Assembly: GCA_023213395.1 (NCBI GenBank)
Contig: CM041465.1
Location: 74,531,741 to 74,595,740, forward strand
Origin: Cycas panzhihuaensis
Lineage: Eukaryota > Cycadophyta
DNA: 64,000 nucleotides
Reading direction: 5' to 3'
Part shown: positions 46,400 through 57,910 of the stretch, piece by piece
Numbering within the stretch: position 1 is the first letter of the stretch
How the letters are laid out: each line of letters begins with the position of its first letter
Position numbers and translations under genes: made by a program
Notes under the pieces: model-generated
Databases searched by the model: none
Told to the model about the DNA's origin: nothing
Seen by the model: only the letters and a program-made list of their open reading frames with translations

Positions 46400-47115
46400 T
46401 AGCAATGTATGTCCATGCAGTGGCTAATGTGATAGAAGATTGCCTTGGTAGCAATCTTGTGACTTGTCTTTGGTTACCAAGTCACAATCATATTTAGAAT
46501 GGAGTTGGTCAATCCATACAAATAATGTTGTGGAAATTATATTACATGATTCCTATTCATATTTTCTAGATAAGTTATCAGCCACAGTGCTATCTTTACC
46601 CCTCTTATATACAATATCAAAATCAAAATCTTGAATTTTTGTAAGCCATTTTTGTTGTATTTCAAATAAAATAGGTTGTTGAAGGAGATATTTGAGATTG
46701 TGGTAGTTGATACACATTGTAAATTTCCTATTAAAGAGGTATTGGTGCTATGTTACCAAGGCATAGAGAATGGCCATCATATTTTTATTACAAGTTGAGT
46801 AGGTTTGATCTCGAAGATTGATTTTTTTGCTTTTAAATGCCATGAGCCATTTGTCTTATATGAGAACAACACTAATCCTAGATCTAGATGCATCACAATA
46901 TAGTTTGAATGGTTTGGAAAAATTAGTCATTGCTAATACAGGAGATAAGTGATGATCATTTTTAGTCATGAAAAAGCCTATTCAATGAGATCCAACCAAT
47001 GAAACAATTTTTTTTTACAAATAACAATGAGTGGGGTGAGAAGGGACAAGTAGTGCCTATTGACCTTTTCCACCCCCAAAAAATATTTCATTAGAATGTG
47101 GTCTACAAGGTGTTC
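46400..47115 (-). pseudogene. Element G end of RT and RNase H
   Basis: Minus strand. The RT end shows only as fragments near 47,000-47,110. RNase H: NFSKPFKLYCDASRSRISVV (first catalytic Asp at YCDAS, about 46,900), TYSTCNKNMMAILYAL (TYS..EKE, with Glu replaced), HQYLFNRKFTMCINYHNLKY (the TDH.SL site decayed), and KWLTKIQDFDFDIVYKRGKD then STVADNLSRKY (about 46,560-46,650). Confidence 0.87.
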
Positions 47116-49626
47116 ATTGATTTAACACAAGAGCTAAAGATCAACAACCAAATATTTAGCACTCTAATATGCTCACTAACTTATAAAATGAATGAATAAG
47201 CTAATATGTATTATTTATATGGAAAAATGGTTAGTTATAAAGCTCATTTGTGAACATTTTTTTAATTTACTTGGAAGGCTAAAAACATAATAAATACAAA
47301 AGAGAGAAAGGAACAAAATAAAATATTTCAAACCACCATCATTTCAAGCCTCTGAAGATTAATGTATTGTTGCAATCAATGAATACCATTAGAGCTAAGT
47401 TGGTTTAGTCAAACTACAACATTGAATTCTTGATAATATAAGGAAATTAACATTGACTAGACTAAATAAAATCCTCTAAATCACCAAAATAAATTTCCTG
47501 ACAAGTGTGAATAATAAAACACCAAATAGACCAAATGTAAATCTTTTAATTTATTAAGAAAATAGAATTTTACTATAAAAACATATCATACCCTGTTCAA
47601 TATGTAAATAATAATTTGTGCAAACCCTTGTTTTCCCTTGATTTATTATATAAGTCTATCTTGGGAGATAATATGATGTATGATAGTTTCAAACCAAAGA
47701 AAAGAAAAATTAGAAGAGAATAATGAGATACATTTACAGAGAAAAATCTCTAAAACTAATAGGGTTGAGAAGAATATTAGAGCCTCAATTATAAACTGGG
47801 TAGACCAAGTGTTCAACCTCAAAATCCCTACTCTTTCATTCTACCATCTTTTATCTAGTTTGGAATTTGTAATAATTGAGATATTTAAAATGATATTTTT
47901 GTAAATCTAGTAACTACAAAATATAAAATACCCATGTTGTTGTTTGTTTAGTGCCACATCTACTTTGACTTAAGAATGGTGAGTTTAGTTCATTTTTTTG
48001 ATATAATGCCCTAATATCTACTACGTCTATTTAGTTCTATTTTTTCTATCTTTTAGGACTTAAAATTTGTCATTTATTATTGTTCTTTCTAATTTGGGCA
48101 ACACTTGTGTAAATATCACATTATCTTTTCTAGGGTATAATTACATCAACATAATGTTTAATTAAATCATCTAAAAAATTTAAAATGAAAGTTATATAAA
48201 CCCCACTCACTGTGAATCCAATTGTTTTAATTTGATTAGATGGTGGAATTTACTCCAAAGTGTTGCATCTTTAAGCTCCTAGGTCATTCATTATTGCTTG
48301 ATGTTGAAAACTATTTGTGAAAATGTCTATAAATGGCTTTAAAATGACCTTTCTATGAAGTCTTTGATACTTTCTTCACATTTTGAAGACATGGAGTCAA
48401 GTGTTCCCATGCCAAATAGAGCTTTGTGAAAATTCAAGGAGATACACTATTTAAAACACCTTATGATGGGCCCTACAAAATATACAATTACCAAAGACTT
48501 TATATCCTCAAATCTCTTGATTTATACATTTTTGAACCATCAAAATTTCAAGCCCTTTCTATTTAGTTACTTGAAAAAAGGCTTCAAGTATTAATGATAA
48601 TAAATATCTAAGGATACAGTGCATCCACTTCAAAAAAGTCCCATGTATCCTTCTTTGTGTTATAACACTTAAGAGGGACATCTAAAATGCAAAAGGCTAA
48701 CTTATCAGTAGGATCTATCATCACTTCAAAAAGGTCTTACCAGGAACCACTTTTGTTGTCAAAATTATTTTTTACTAAATGTTCTTATGACCTAGGAAGA
48801 TTCCTTCTACAAACAAGCTCATCATGGTGAACATGGTTAATTACATAGTTCACATCCTTGGAAATAGAATATAGATCAAAATCCAACTTGCCATAATAAA
48901 ATGTTGGAGAATACCCAATAAAATACATGTCCCATCAAAGAAAAATATGTTTAGAGGCCAATATGATGTGATGTTTAATCAACACCTATATGTCTAGATT
49001 CATAAATGCTTTCTAACCTCTTCTCTATACATCATATAATAAATTTCATAAATCTATAAGCCATTAAGTGAAATAAGCATTTTATTTCCTTCATTTATAA
49101 ACATGTAGGAGAAAACAAGACAAAACCTTTGTATTTACATGTTTAGAGTTAAACACCTATGTTTGTTTGTTCACCATAAATTTTGTAAAAATACATGAAA
49201 ACTAGCCTTTATAATAATCCATCATATTTCATGGCCATGGAGTTGAGTGGCTCTTTATTTCATTCTCTTTATAATACTTCCTGATAATCTTGTAATTGAA
49301 TGCATGAGTGTATAGACCCATCTTCACACTTGCACAAATGTGGAACACATAATACTTAACCCTTTATAACACCTTATGATTTTGGAGATGGACAAGCCAA
49401 CACTTGTATTACTAGATTGACTTGTGAAATGGCAAGACATTAACTATATGAATAACTTAGCTCCATCTAAGGCACAAACTTCTCAAGGTTAGATATTTTT
49501 CATTATAAAATCACCAATCTGATGTATCATTCTTTAGACTAAACTCTATAAATAATGTCTCCACTTGACACATTTTTCTAATTACGTACATCAGCTACCA
49601 TTACATATATATGCTACATTTACATT
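47116..49626. other. Unassigned stretch between G and copia C
   Basis: About 2.5 kb without a recognised motif. The plus frame 47,680-47,904 is not identified. On the minus strand 48,600-48,790 is open over about 50 residues but for single stops (IDPTDKLAFCILDVPLKCYN), which looks like old coding sequence of unknown kind. It may belong to G or to the 3' part of T2, if copia C landed in T2. Confidence 0.4.
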
Positions 49627-49831
49627 TGTTAGAATTATAAGAATAAAAGAATAAGTTACTTTAATCCCATTACATTAATAAGAAATAAATACCCTCATAT
49701 AAATACATATAATATATATAAATGAGTTTACGCATGGAGGACAAATGTCAAGACAGAATGAAAGAGAGGTTGGACACATAACCCTTAATTTGATATTAGA
49801 TAATAAAAGATAAAATATTACTACTCTAACA
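49627..49831 (-). repeat. Copia C 3' LTR
   Basis: 205 bp. The minus strand begins TGTTAGAGTAGTAATATTTTA after the purine tract agagaagg (49,832-49,841) and ends TTCTAACA. Pairs with 59,479-59,683. Confidence 0.9.
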
Positions 49832-49844
49832 CCTTCTCTTAATG

Positions 49845-50511
49845 TTTTCTCTTTTATTTTTGGTACCAAGCATCTTTTTGAAATATTAAAACTTATCCTT
49901 TGAAAGAGACTTTGTGAATATGTCTACAAGTTGTTCTCTACTAATATAGTATTATAGATCTATCTATTTTTCTTGTACTTTTTCTCTGATAAAATGATTA
50001 TGTACTTTAGTGTGTTTTATTGTGGTATGAATTACATAACTCTTAGTCAATTTTATAACACTTTGGTTATCGCAAAAGATGCAGGTAGTTTGATTTTGTT
50101 CTTATTTTAAATCTTTAAGAAATTATCTTATTCACACTAGTCTACATGTGACACTTACAACTACCTTGTATTCTATTTATGTCAATGATAAAGCTACAAT
50201 GGATTAATTTTGTTACTCCATGATGTAACAATATACCCAAGAGTAAAATAGTATCTAGATGTGGACTTTATCTTTAGTCGATCTTTAGCCCAATTTGAAT
50301 CACTATAACATGTTAACTTAAAGTTTAATACTTTCATGTAGCAATGCCCAAGTTTTGATGTTCCATTAATATAACTCAAAACTTTTTTAATAGCATTCCA
50401 ATGAGAAATTTTTAGAGAATGTATATACCTAGAGATTATTCCAATTGAGTATGAAATGTTAGGCCTAGTGGCTATAAGATAAATAAGTCTATATAGTAGT
50501 TGTCTATACAA
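49845..50511 (-). pseudogene. Copia C RNase H
   Basis: Minus-strand frame 50,511-50,194 is open over 105 codons: RLIYLIATRPNISYSIGIIS, HWNAIKKVLSYINGTSKLGH, CYSDSNWAKDRLKIKSTSRY, YIVTSWSNK. The rest to about 49,850 shows CDNQSVIKLTKSYVIHTTIK, HNHFIREKVQEK and LVDIFTKSLSKDKF with a few stops. The catalytic Asp of the CYSDSNWA motif is present. Confidence 0.92.
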
Positions 50512-50529
50512 GGTTTCATCAACCTTTTA

Positions 50530-51357
50530 TTCTCCTTTGTCATATATACCCTCATTCCATTAGAGTTATATAGGTATTGCAATCTTTCATTTTGAATTTT
50601 TAAGAAGATTCTTTATATATTTTGTTTGTGACACAAATATAGAATCTTCTCTTTGATCTATTTCAATACCAAGATAGTAATGAAGTAATCACATGTCCAT
50701 CATTTCAAACATAATTTCCATCTAAGCTTTTACTTAGTATATTGTGCTATTATCATTTATAGAAACTATCATATCATTTATATAGAACACTATAATGGTG
50801 ATTAGACCACTTTTGTTTATTTTGACATAGAGGTTAGGATCAAATTCATATCAACTAAAGTCTTCTTGTTTGAGATGTTGATCCAACTTTGCATACTAGG
50901 CCCTAGATGCCTATTTTAATTAATACAAAGCCTTTTTGAGTCTATAGACAAGATGTTCTTTACCTCTCTATGTATCTAGAGGGTTATTCCATATACACTT
51001 CTTCATTTAGGTTACTATTTAGAAAGGAATTTTTTACATCAAGTTGTATGATGTTTCATCTAAATTATGCTACCATGGTAATCATTATTCTTATAATTAT
51101 TAATTTTACTACTAGAGAGAAGGTTTCTTCATAGTCTATTCCTACAATCTGAGCGTACCCTTTTTCTACAAGCATGACCTTATGTTTTTCAATAGTGCCA
51201 TCAGATTTTTCTTTAACTTTATATACCCATTTACATCCAATAATGGGTTTATCATTAGGTGCAACAACTAATTCTTAGGTTCTATTTTTGTTTATAGCAT
51301 TGATCTCTACATCCATGGCTTTTGACCACTCTAAATGAATGCATGCCTTTGCATAGT
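50530..51357 (-). pseudogene. Copia C reverse transcriptase
   Basis: Minus strand, starting right at copia E's left edge: YAKACIHLEWSKAMDVEINA (the W..AM..E conserved start), GCKWVYKVKEKSDGTIEKHK, EKGYAQIVGIDYEETFS, IQLDVKNSFLNSNLNEEVYM. The catalytic box reads IIVFYINDMIVS near 50,780, with one Asp of YVDD changed to Asn. Stops are scattered. Confidence 0.9.
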
Positions 51358-51622
51358 TGTCAAAGTTAATATTTTATGTTATAATTTTATGTAAGTATTA
51401 AGTGTTAGTATTAACTAGGCATACTAACTTTGTCCTCTTTCTTAAAAGTTATACACCTGTTAGTAGTAGGATTGTGTGCTGTCATATGGCTCTACCTTAT
51501 TGAGTCTCTATAGCTTATGAATGTGTATAACTACGGATGTAATTCATCTCTTATGATATAGTGAAGAACTCCTCTAAAGCATAATATTGTCTAAGTAACT
51601 TTTTTATCTTCAGGTTTCTACA
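51358..51622 (+). repeat. Copia E 5' LTR
   Basis: Starts TGTCAAAGTTAATATTTTATG and ends TTTCTACA. Matches 56,249-56,513 (shared agtagtaggattgtgtg, accttattgagtct, agcataatattgt). Confidence 0.93.
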
Positions 51623-51634
51623 TGGTATCAGAGT
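51623..51634 (+). other. Copia E primer-binding site
   Basis: tggtatcagagt, 11 of 12 matches to the methionine-tRNA site, directly after the LTR. Confidence 0.92.
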
Positions 51635-52303
51635 AGCCCAGAAGAGACCAAGCTTTGAAAGCTTTATGGTACTACATAGACTAAACCTGAAGGGACCACT
51701 TATGGAGGCTTTAGTTAGTGTAAGGTGAAGACGTTTGGTGACTTATAAAATCCATACAAGAGTATACAAAACCATATAGATGAAATCTTTTAAAGGTACT
51801 TAGATTTAAATGAAACATTCTTAGTTTATTCACCCCATCAAGAGGAGCATTTTCTTCTTCTGGATTGACTCCAAATTAGAACTCCATCACTAAGAAAACC
51901 AATAAATAGAAAAGTATGGGTGTATATCTTCTTATGTTCATTTCTCTTCATCTGATATCTCATTCTCTAAAATACTACTAGCAATCTCATCTCCTTGAAG
52001 AGAGCTTTATTTCAAGTATAGATTTGATGAGTTTTATTTGAGATTATGAAAAACGTTAGTGTTTTTCTCTCTAAAACCCTAGTTTCCCCACAATCTTCTA
52101 AAGAAATTTTCTTTCATCTCAAATCTTAGATCAAAAAATTGACTTTAGATCTAGATAGGTGACTGAAAAAGCTTTCTCTTAATTATTTTTTTAAATTTTT
52201 TTATTGTACTTGGTTTTTCACACAACCATCAAGCCATTTGAATCTGTATGGTATCTATAGAGTGTTCCTTTTTTATTTATCTATTTTAGGCTCCAAATCC
52301 CCA
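51635..52303 (+). other. Copia E leader
   Basis: Non-coding leader of about 670 bp between primer site and gag. Nothing else recognised. Confidence 0.6.
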
Positions 52304-53090
52304 ATGGCTTCCATCTTCTCACTTACTGACTTTGAAAAGTTGATTAAAGAAAATTACTCTACATGGAAAATCAAGATGAAGAACATTCTATTAATAAAAA
52401 ATACTTAGAATATCATTACAAGAGTTTAAGCTAATCGTGGTCAAGCTAATCCAGTTAAGCTAGCTAGATAAGAATACTGAGATCATTATGCTCTTACATA
52501 CATCACATTATCTATAGTAAATTCATTACTAATACACATAAGTAAAGCCTCTACTACTGCATAAGCCTGGAGGAGCTTAGAATCACTCTTTCATCCGAGG
52601 AATGAAACTAGAAGTATATCCTTAAGAGAACAACTCTATAGAGTCCATCTAAGGGAAGGATAAGAAGTGAATAATTTCATACCCAAAATTATAGAATTCA
52701 AGGAAAGTCTTAGTTCTACAGGGGAACTAGAGCTAGATATGAATCTAATCTAACTCATCCTCCACAAATCACTAAGATCTTTCAAAACTCTAGTGAACAC
52801 TCTCTTTGCAAGTGAGGACCCTATACATATATCATTTGATACTTTATGCAGCCATCTTCTTTAGCAAGAATAAAGAAATAGAAGATATAAAGAAGAAGAA
52901 GAACTAGAGGAAGCCTTTGTATCTAAACTAAGGATTAAAGGCAAAGGGTTTTCATGAAGCGTGTCTAGAGTATAGGCAAGATCTGTAAGAGGGAGAATTG
53001 AAGATTCAAGATTATGCTACTATTATGGAAGGCTTGGTTACCTTAATAGATATTATTATTATAAGAGGGGTAATATTACTTGAGAAAAGG
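52304..53090 (+). pseudogene. Copia E gag
   Basis: From the ATG at 52,304: MASIFSLTDFEKLIKENYST then WKIKMKNILLIKNT, the N-terminal pattern shared with copia C (MASIFFLGDFDKL). The middle shows SLESLFHPRNETRSISLREQ then LYRVHLREG. The knuckle near 53,010-53,060 is CYYYGRLGYLNRYYYY: one zinc Cys remains, while the other ligands are Tyr. Several TAG stops and one frame ambiguity. Confidence 0.88.
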
Positions 53091-53184
53091 GACCCTTTAG
53101 AAACTATAACAAGAAAACCCTAAAAGAAGATGAAGAAGAAAACATTTCATTTATAATTTCTTTGGCCTCCATCATCAAATCTTG

Positions 53185-53500
53185 TAAAGGGTGGTTCATT
53201 GACTTAGGAGCTACTCGAGACATGACCTCTAAAAAAGACTAGTTCTTAACCTTACACCCACATATTCTCAGTGATACTATTGAACAAGGAGTTGATTTGA
53301 CACTCAACATAGAAGATGAGGGCACCATTGTTGTGAAGATAAAAAATAAAGAAAAGATTATTGGAGATGTTCTGTTGGTTCTTGACTTAAAAAAGAATCT
53401 CTTATCAATATTACAACTAACAAAGACGAAAAAATTGCTTGCAATTTTTTATGGTGATATATGTTACATTCTTAACAAGAAAGATAATTATCATGTAAGT
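53185..53500 (+). pseudogene. Copia E protease
   Basis: KGWFIDLGATRDMTSKKD near 53,190 is the catalytic site: Asp kept, DSG now DLG. The frame from 53,297 reads DEGTIVVKIKNKEKIIGDVL then LDLKKNLLSILQLTK, the conserved protease end, and runs on into integrase. Confidence 0.88.
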
Positions 53501-54450
53501 GTTGAAAGTGTGGAACATAACAAGTTAGACACCAAATCTCTAATCCAACATGTTCCTTTGGCTATAAATATTATTAAGACTTTTGATAATAATAGTAAGA
53601 TATGGCATTCTCAGTATGGGCATATTGCCAACAATAGATTAGAAACACTTTAAAATTTTAATATGGTAATTGGCTTGCCTAATATTTCATTAGAAATAAA
53701 TGTATGTGAAGGATGTCTATTAAAGAAGCTACATAGAGCTAAATTCTGAGAATCTTCTTGGAGAGCCCAGAAACATTTGGAGTTGATTCACAATGATCTA
53801 TGTGGACCCATTTTTCCTATTTCAGTAAATGGTGCTAAGCACTTTCTTATTTTCATTGATGATTATAATAGGAAAATATGGGTATATTTCATTAAAACGA
53901 AATCTGAAGCATTTGATATTTTCAAGGAATTCAAGGCACATATAGAAGTAGAAAGTGAAGAAAGAGTAAAAATTTTGAACACTAATAAGGGAGGGGAATA
54001 TAGCTCCAATAATTTCTACAAATATTACAGAGCCTATGGAATTCATAGGCAACTCACAACAACATACATCCATTATTCCAATAAGGTAGTTGAAAGAATG
54101 AATAGGTTAATATCTAAGATGGCTAAGTGCATGCTAAAGGAAAGAGGGATTTCAAACATCTATTGGGATGAAGTAGTTAACATTGTTATTTACCTCATTA
54201 ATAAAAGTCCCATTAGGGCATTAAACAACGCCACACCTAAAGAAGCATGGACATGAAGGAAGCTAGATATAAACCACCTGAAGGCTTTTTAGTATATTAT
54301 ATAAGTCTATATTCTAGTTAAGAAAAGGGTAAAGTTGGATGAAAATTGCATCATGGTAGGATACAACAATAAGTCAAAAGGTTATAAGTGCATTGATACT
54401 AGAACAAATAAATTACATCGTAATAGGGATGTAACCTTCGATGAATTAAT
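53501..54450 (+). pseudogene. Copia E integrase
   Basis: The frame 53,297-53,653 ends with the first zinc ligands (KIWHSQYGHIANNRLETL). After a stop, GLPNISLEINVCEGCLLKK completes HHCC. The open frame 53,777-54,256 is the core: LELIHNDLCGPI (first catalytic Asp kept), FLIFIDDYNRKIWVYF, ILNTNKGGEYSS (second Asp now Asn), NKVVERMNRLISKMAKCML (Glu kept). The C-terminal region YNNKSKGYKCID to about 54,450. One of the better-preserved integrases here, but stops and the lost Asp make it dead. Confidence 0.92.
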
Positions 54451-54740
54451 TTTAGAGACAAATCATGAGAAAACTAATAAGAAAATTCCTATTCTTGAAG
54501 AATGTCCAAATTAAGAAGAAGTTCTTCAACAACCAGCAACAAAAACAACTAAAGCATCTCCTCTAAGAGATAATAATCAAAGGCACATAAACTCATATTA
54601 AAAAATTGATGCCAAAATGGTATCTGAAAACTCTTGAAGGATCAAAAGGATAAATTTTTGAATAGCAAACTAGGTTGTGAGAGCACCAAGCTCTAATATA
54701 CAATGTGGACCCTAAAGACTATAAGGAAGCTTATGGAAGT
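54451..54740 (+). pseudogene. Copia E linker between integrase and RT
   Basis: Broken frame with EECPN, QPATKTTKASPLRDN and similar low-conservation text, as expected between copia integrase and RT. Confidence 0.6.
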
Positions 54741-55514
54741 TAAGAATAAAAAAAGATAATCAAGTAAGAACTTCATACCATAGAGAAAAATAATACATTG
54801 GAATTAGTGTCTTCACCACCATGAAAACCCATAGTTAGATGCAAATGGGTATTTAGAATCAAAGAAAAACCAAATGGTAGCATTGAAAAATACAAAGATC
54901 ACTTAGTTGCAAGAGGTTACACCCTAACAGAGGGCATCGATTATGAAGAAACAATTGCACTAGTTGTAAAAATGATCACCATAAGGATTGTTATAGCTTT
55001 AGCAACTTAATTTAAATGTGAAACCATTTAGCTAGATGTTAAAAGTGTCTTTCTGAATGGGGACTTGATGAAAGAAGTATACATGGAACAACCTTTAGGT
55101 TAAAAGGGGTAAGAATATCTTGTGTGCAAACTCAAAATGGCTATTTATGGGTTGAAACAAGCACCAAGAGTATGGTATAACAAACTAGATACCCATCTTA
55201 GAGAATATGGATTCCATAAATATGAATTAGATCTAAGATTATATGTAAAAACTATAATAGGATGAATGATGACTATAATTATGGTATATATTGATGATCT
55301 GATAATCAATGGTAATGATAGTGAAACTATCAAATGCATAAAGCAACAAACAGAAGAAAATTTTAAAGTGTCTGACATGGGGCTATTAAATTATTACTTA
55401 GGTATGGAAATCAAAACCAAAAAAGATAGAACTTTAATCTCTCAGCCAAAGTATATTAAAATTTTCTCACAAAGTTTAAAATGGAATATTATAACCCCTA
55501 TTCCACTCCCATGA
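54741..55514 (+). pseudogene. Copia E reverse transcriptase
   Basis: [90 protein letters not shown]. The catalytic box is IIMVYIDDLIING (open frame 55,266-55,514), with both Asp kept. Then SDMGLLNYYLGMEIK. Stops interrupt upstream of the box, but the frame can be followed. Confidence 0.92.
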
Positions 55515-56235
55515 AATTAGGATGTGATCTTAATTCAAATGATGAAGGTAAAAGAGTAGATGAAACTCTTTACAAATAACTGGTAGGAAGGCTCATTTGC
55601 TTAATGACTATTAGACAATACATCTCATTTGTAGTTGGATTAATATCAAGATCCATGAGTGATCTAAAAGCCTCATACTAGAATACAACTAAGTGCATTC
55701 TAAGATACACCAAGGGTACATTTGACTTTGGGCTAAAATACCCAAGATGCAACTATCCCATACTTACTAGATACTATGACTTAGACTGAGTTAGAGAAAA
55801 GTAAGGAAGAAAATCAACCTTAGCATGTTGCCTTAATCTTAGATTTGCAATAATTTCATGGAGCAAGAAGAAATAACGAATCATTGCTCTATCATCTACA
55901 TAGGTAGAATACAAGATAGCAGTAAGTACCACATTCAAAGTAGTTTAGCTTAAATAACTTATTAAGGATCTCCACCTAAAATAAATTAGGCTAGTAACAA
56001 TTCCTTATGAAAACTAAAGTATTCTCAAATTGATTAAAAATCTACTTTTTCATGCTCAAACAGAGCATACAAAATTTCATCATCACTTCATCCAAGTAAA
56101 GGTGTAAGCTAGGAAAATAAACTTGCAATATTATTGTAGTAAGGAACAAGTTACTAATATTTTTACTAAATCCTTCTGTAAGGAAATTTTCTAATACTTT
56201 AGGAAGATTTTAGGAATTTATATACAAAGATAAAA
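55515..56235 (+). pseudogene. Copia E RNase H
   Basis: More decayed than RT. Frame pieces match the copia tether and RNase H: EGSFA followed by TSHL- and YQDP-type residues near 55,590-55,660, and C-terminal HHHF- and KSTFSC-like parts near 56,030-56,100. It ends at the polypurine tract agaggggg (56,241-56,248). Confidence 0.75.
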
Positions 56236-56248
56236 TATTAAGAGGGGG

Positions 56249-56513
56249 TGTTGAAATTAATGTTTTATGTTATTATTTTATATCAATGTTAAGCTTTAGT
56301 ATTAGCTAGGTGCAGTAGCCTTGTCCTCTTTCTTAACAATTTTTCACCTCTTAGTAGTAGGATTGTGTGGTGTCATGTGCCTCTACCTTATTGAGTCTTT
56401 ATAGCTTATGAATATGTATAAGTATGGATGTTAGTCATCTCTTATGATATAGTGAAGAGCTCCTCTAAAGCATAATATTGTATAAGTAATTTTTTTGTCT
56501 TTAGATTTCTATA
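56249..56513 (+). repeat. Copia E 3' LTR
   Basis: 265 bp. Starts TGTTGAAATTAATGTTTTATG after agaggggg and ends TTTCTATA. Confidence 0.93.
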
Positions 56514-57595
56514 AATTTGTGGTTCAATAATACATATTAAACATTGATGTTCCTAATATCAAGTTCTATGTTCAAAGGCATTACCTTTTAATTTTTCAAT
56601 TGTATTTATATATAATTTTGGTAAATTTTTTGTTTAATTGTTACCAATTCTTTCTTCTTATGGGTTGTATTCTATTTTAAAAGGTTCTTGCTCTTCTTTA
56701 GAAGCATCCTTCCCATTTTCTCCTTGGAGCTTACTTTCTTAGGCATCTCCTTCTATAATCTTCTTTAGATACATTTTCATCAAATATTATATCTCTAATG
56801 ACACAAACCCTATTTATTTTTGGGTCTATGCATTTATATACTTTAGATTTATTATTGTAACCAATCATAATGCATTCTATACTTTTGTTATCTATCTTAG
56901 TTTTTCTTTCTTTATCAAGAATATGAGCATAATCTTTACTTTTAATGATTTTAAGATGACTTACATCAAACTTTCTTCCTATATAAGATTCTTTAGGAGT
57001 AACTTTATTGAGAATTAGAATTGGATTCTTATTTATGAGATAAACAATCATTTCAATAACTTTAGCTTAATAAATTTTTATTATGACATTTTCATCTATC
57101 ATGTAATGAGCCATTTCCATTATTATTCTATTCATTCATTCTATTACTCTATTAGACTAAGGTGTATAAGGAGTAGTGATTTGCCTTAGTATTCTATTTA
57201 GTTTACAAAAACGAGGGAGATCATTCAAAATATACTCTCCTTCTCCATCTAATTAGAGAATGTTAATTTTGTATTTACTTGCTAACACTTGAGCTTTGAA
57301 TTCTTTAAGATGATATAATACCTCTAATTTGTTAAAGAAAAAATATACCCAATTTTTTCTAAAAAAATCATTAATAAAGGTAAGAAAGTACCTTGTACCA
57401 TTAACTAAATTTGGTGTGATTATACCACATAAATTTGTATAGACTAAATCTAACTCCTTTTAAGTTTTCCACGTGCTTTCTTGCATAGTACTATTTTGCT
57501 TCATATCACATGTATAGCATCTTCGTACCATGTCTCTATACCTTATGCTATTATAGTACTATTTTGCTTCATATCACATGCATAGCATCTTCCAT
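56514..57595 (-). pseudogene. Copia C integrase
   Basis: Minus strand. The zinc region is disturbed by a 68-bp partial tandem duplication (57,485-57,594). The core is visible in shifted frames around 57,150-57,480. The frame 57,051-56,731 is the core end and C-terminus: YLINKNPILILNKVTPKESY, RKFDVSHLKIIKSKDYAHIL, IMIGYNNKSKVYKCIDP, RDIIFDEN. The remaining 56,720-56,514 is the linker toward RT, cut by copia E. Confidence 0.88.
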
Positions 57596-57910
57596 CTTCA
57601 TTAAAGATAACACAAAGCCTTTTTTTTCTTAGTTGAGATATAGAGAGGAGATTCTTCTTTAATCTTTGAACATACAGCACATCACCAATTTCCTTAACTT
57701 CATCATTAACTAGGATTGTACTTGTTCCTTTTCCTTTTATATGTAAAGGAAAGCCATCACTAAGTTTGATTATTTTATTAATAAGATATGGTTGAAGTGT
57801 TTTGAACTAGTCTCTTCTTCCTAACATATGATTAGATGTTTTATAATATATATACCAATTTTCATAATTACAAGCAAGTATAGCCATCGCTATGACAAAA
57901 GTGATTTCAT
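57596..57910 (-). pseudogene. Copia C protease
   Basis: Minus strand. WYIYYKTSNHMLGRRD (about 57,820-57,870) is the catalytic site with Asp replaced by Tyr. KLSDGFPLHIKGKGTSTILV, EIGDVLYVQRLKKNLLSISQ follow (57,640-57,770) in one open frame. Confidence 0.9.

Larger units (their letters stand above)
45065..47115 (-). mobile_element. Chromovirus-type Ty3/gypsy fragment G
   Basis: Minus strand order: end of RT, RNase H, integrase, polypurine tract. Gag, protease and most of RT are missing or unrecognisable beyond 47,115. The order with integrase last is gypsy, and the integrase and RNase H motifs are of the chromovirus (Del/Reina/CRM) kind. Confidence 0.82.
51358..56513 (+). mobile_element. Ty1/copia retrotransposon E, nested in C
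   Basis: Plus strand, inserted head-on into copia C between its integrase and RT. LTRs 51,358-51,622 and 56,249-56,513 are both exactly 265 bp and by eye about 86% alike, better preserved than C's LTRs, as expected for a later insertion. Gag, protease, integrase, RT and RNase H are all present in order, with stops. The flanking 5-mers (atagt and aattt) do not match. Confidence 0.93.
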
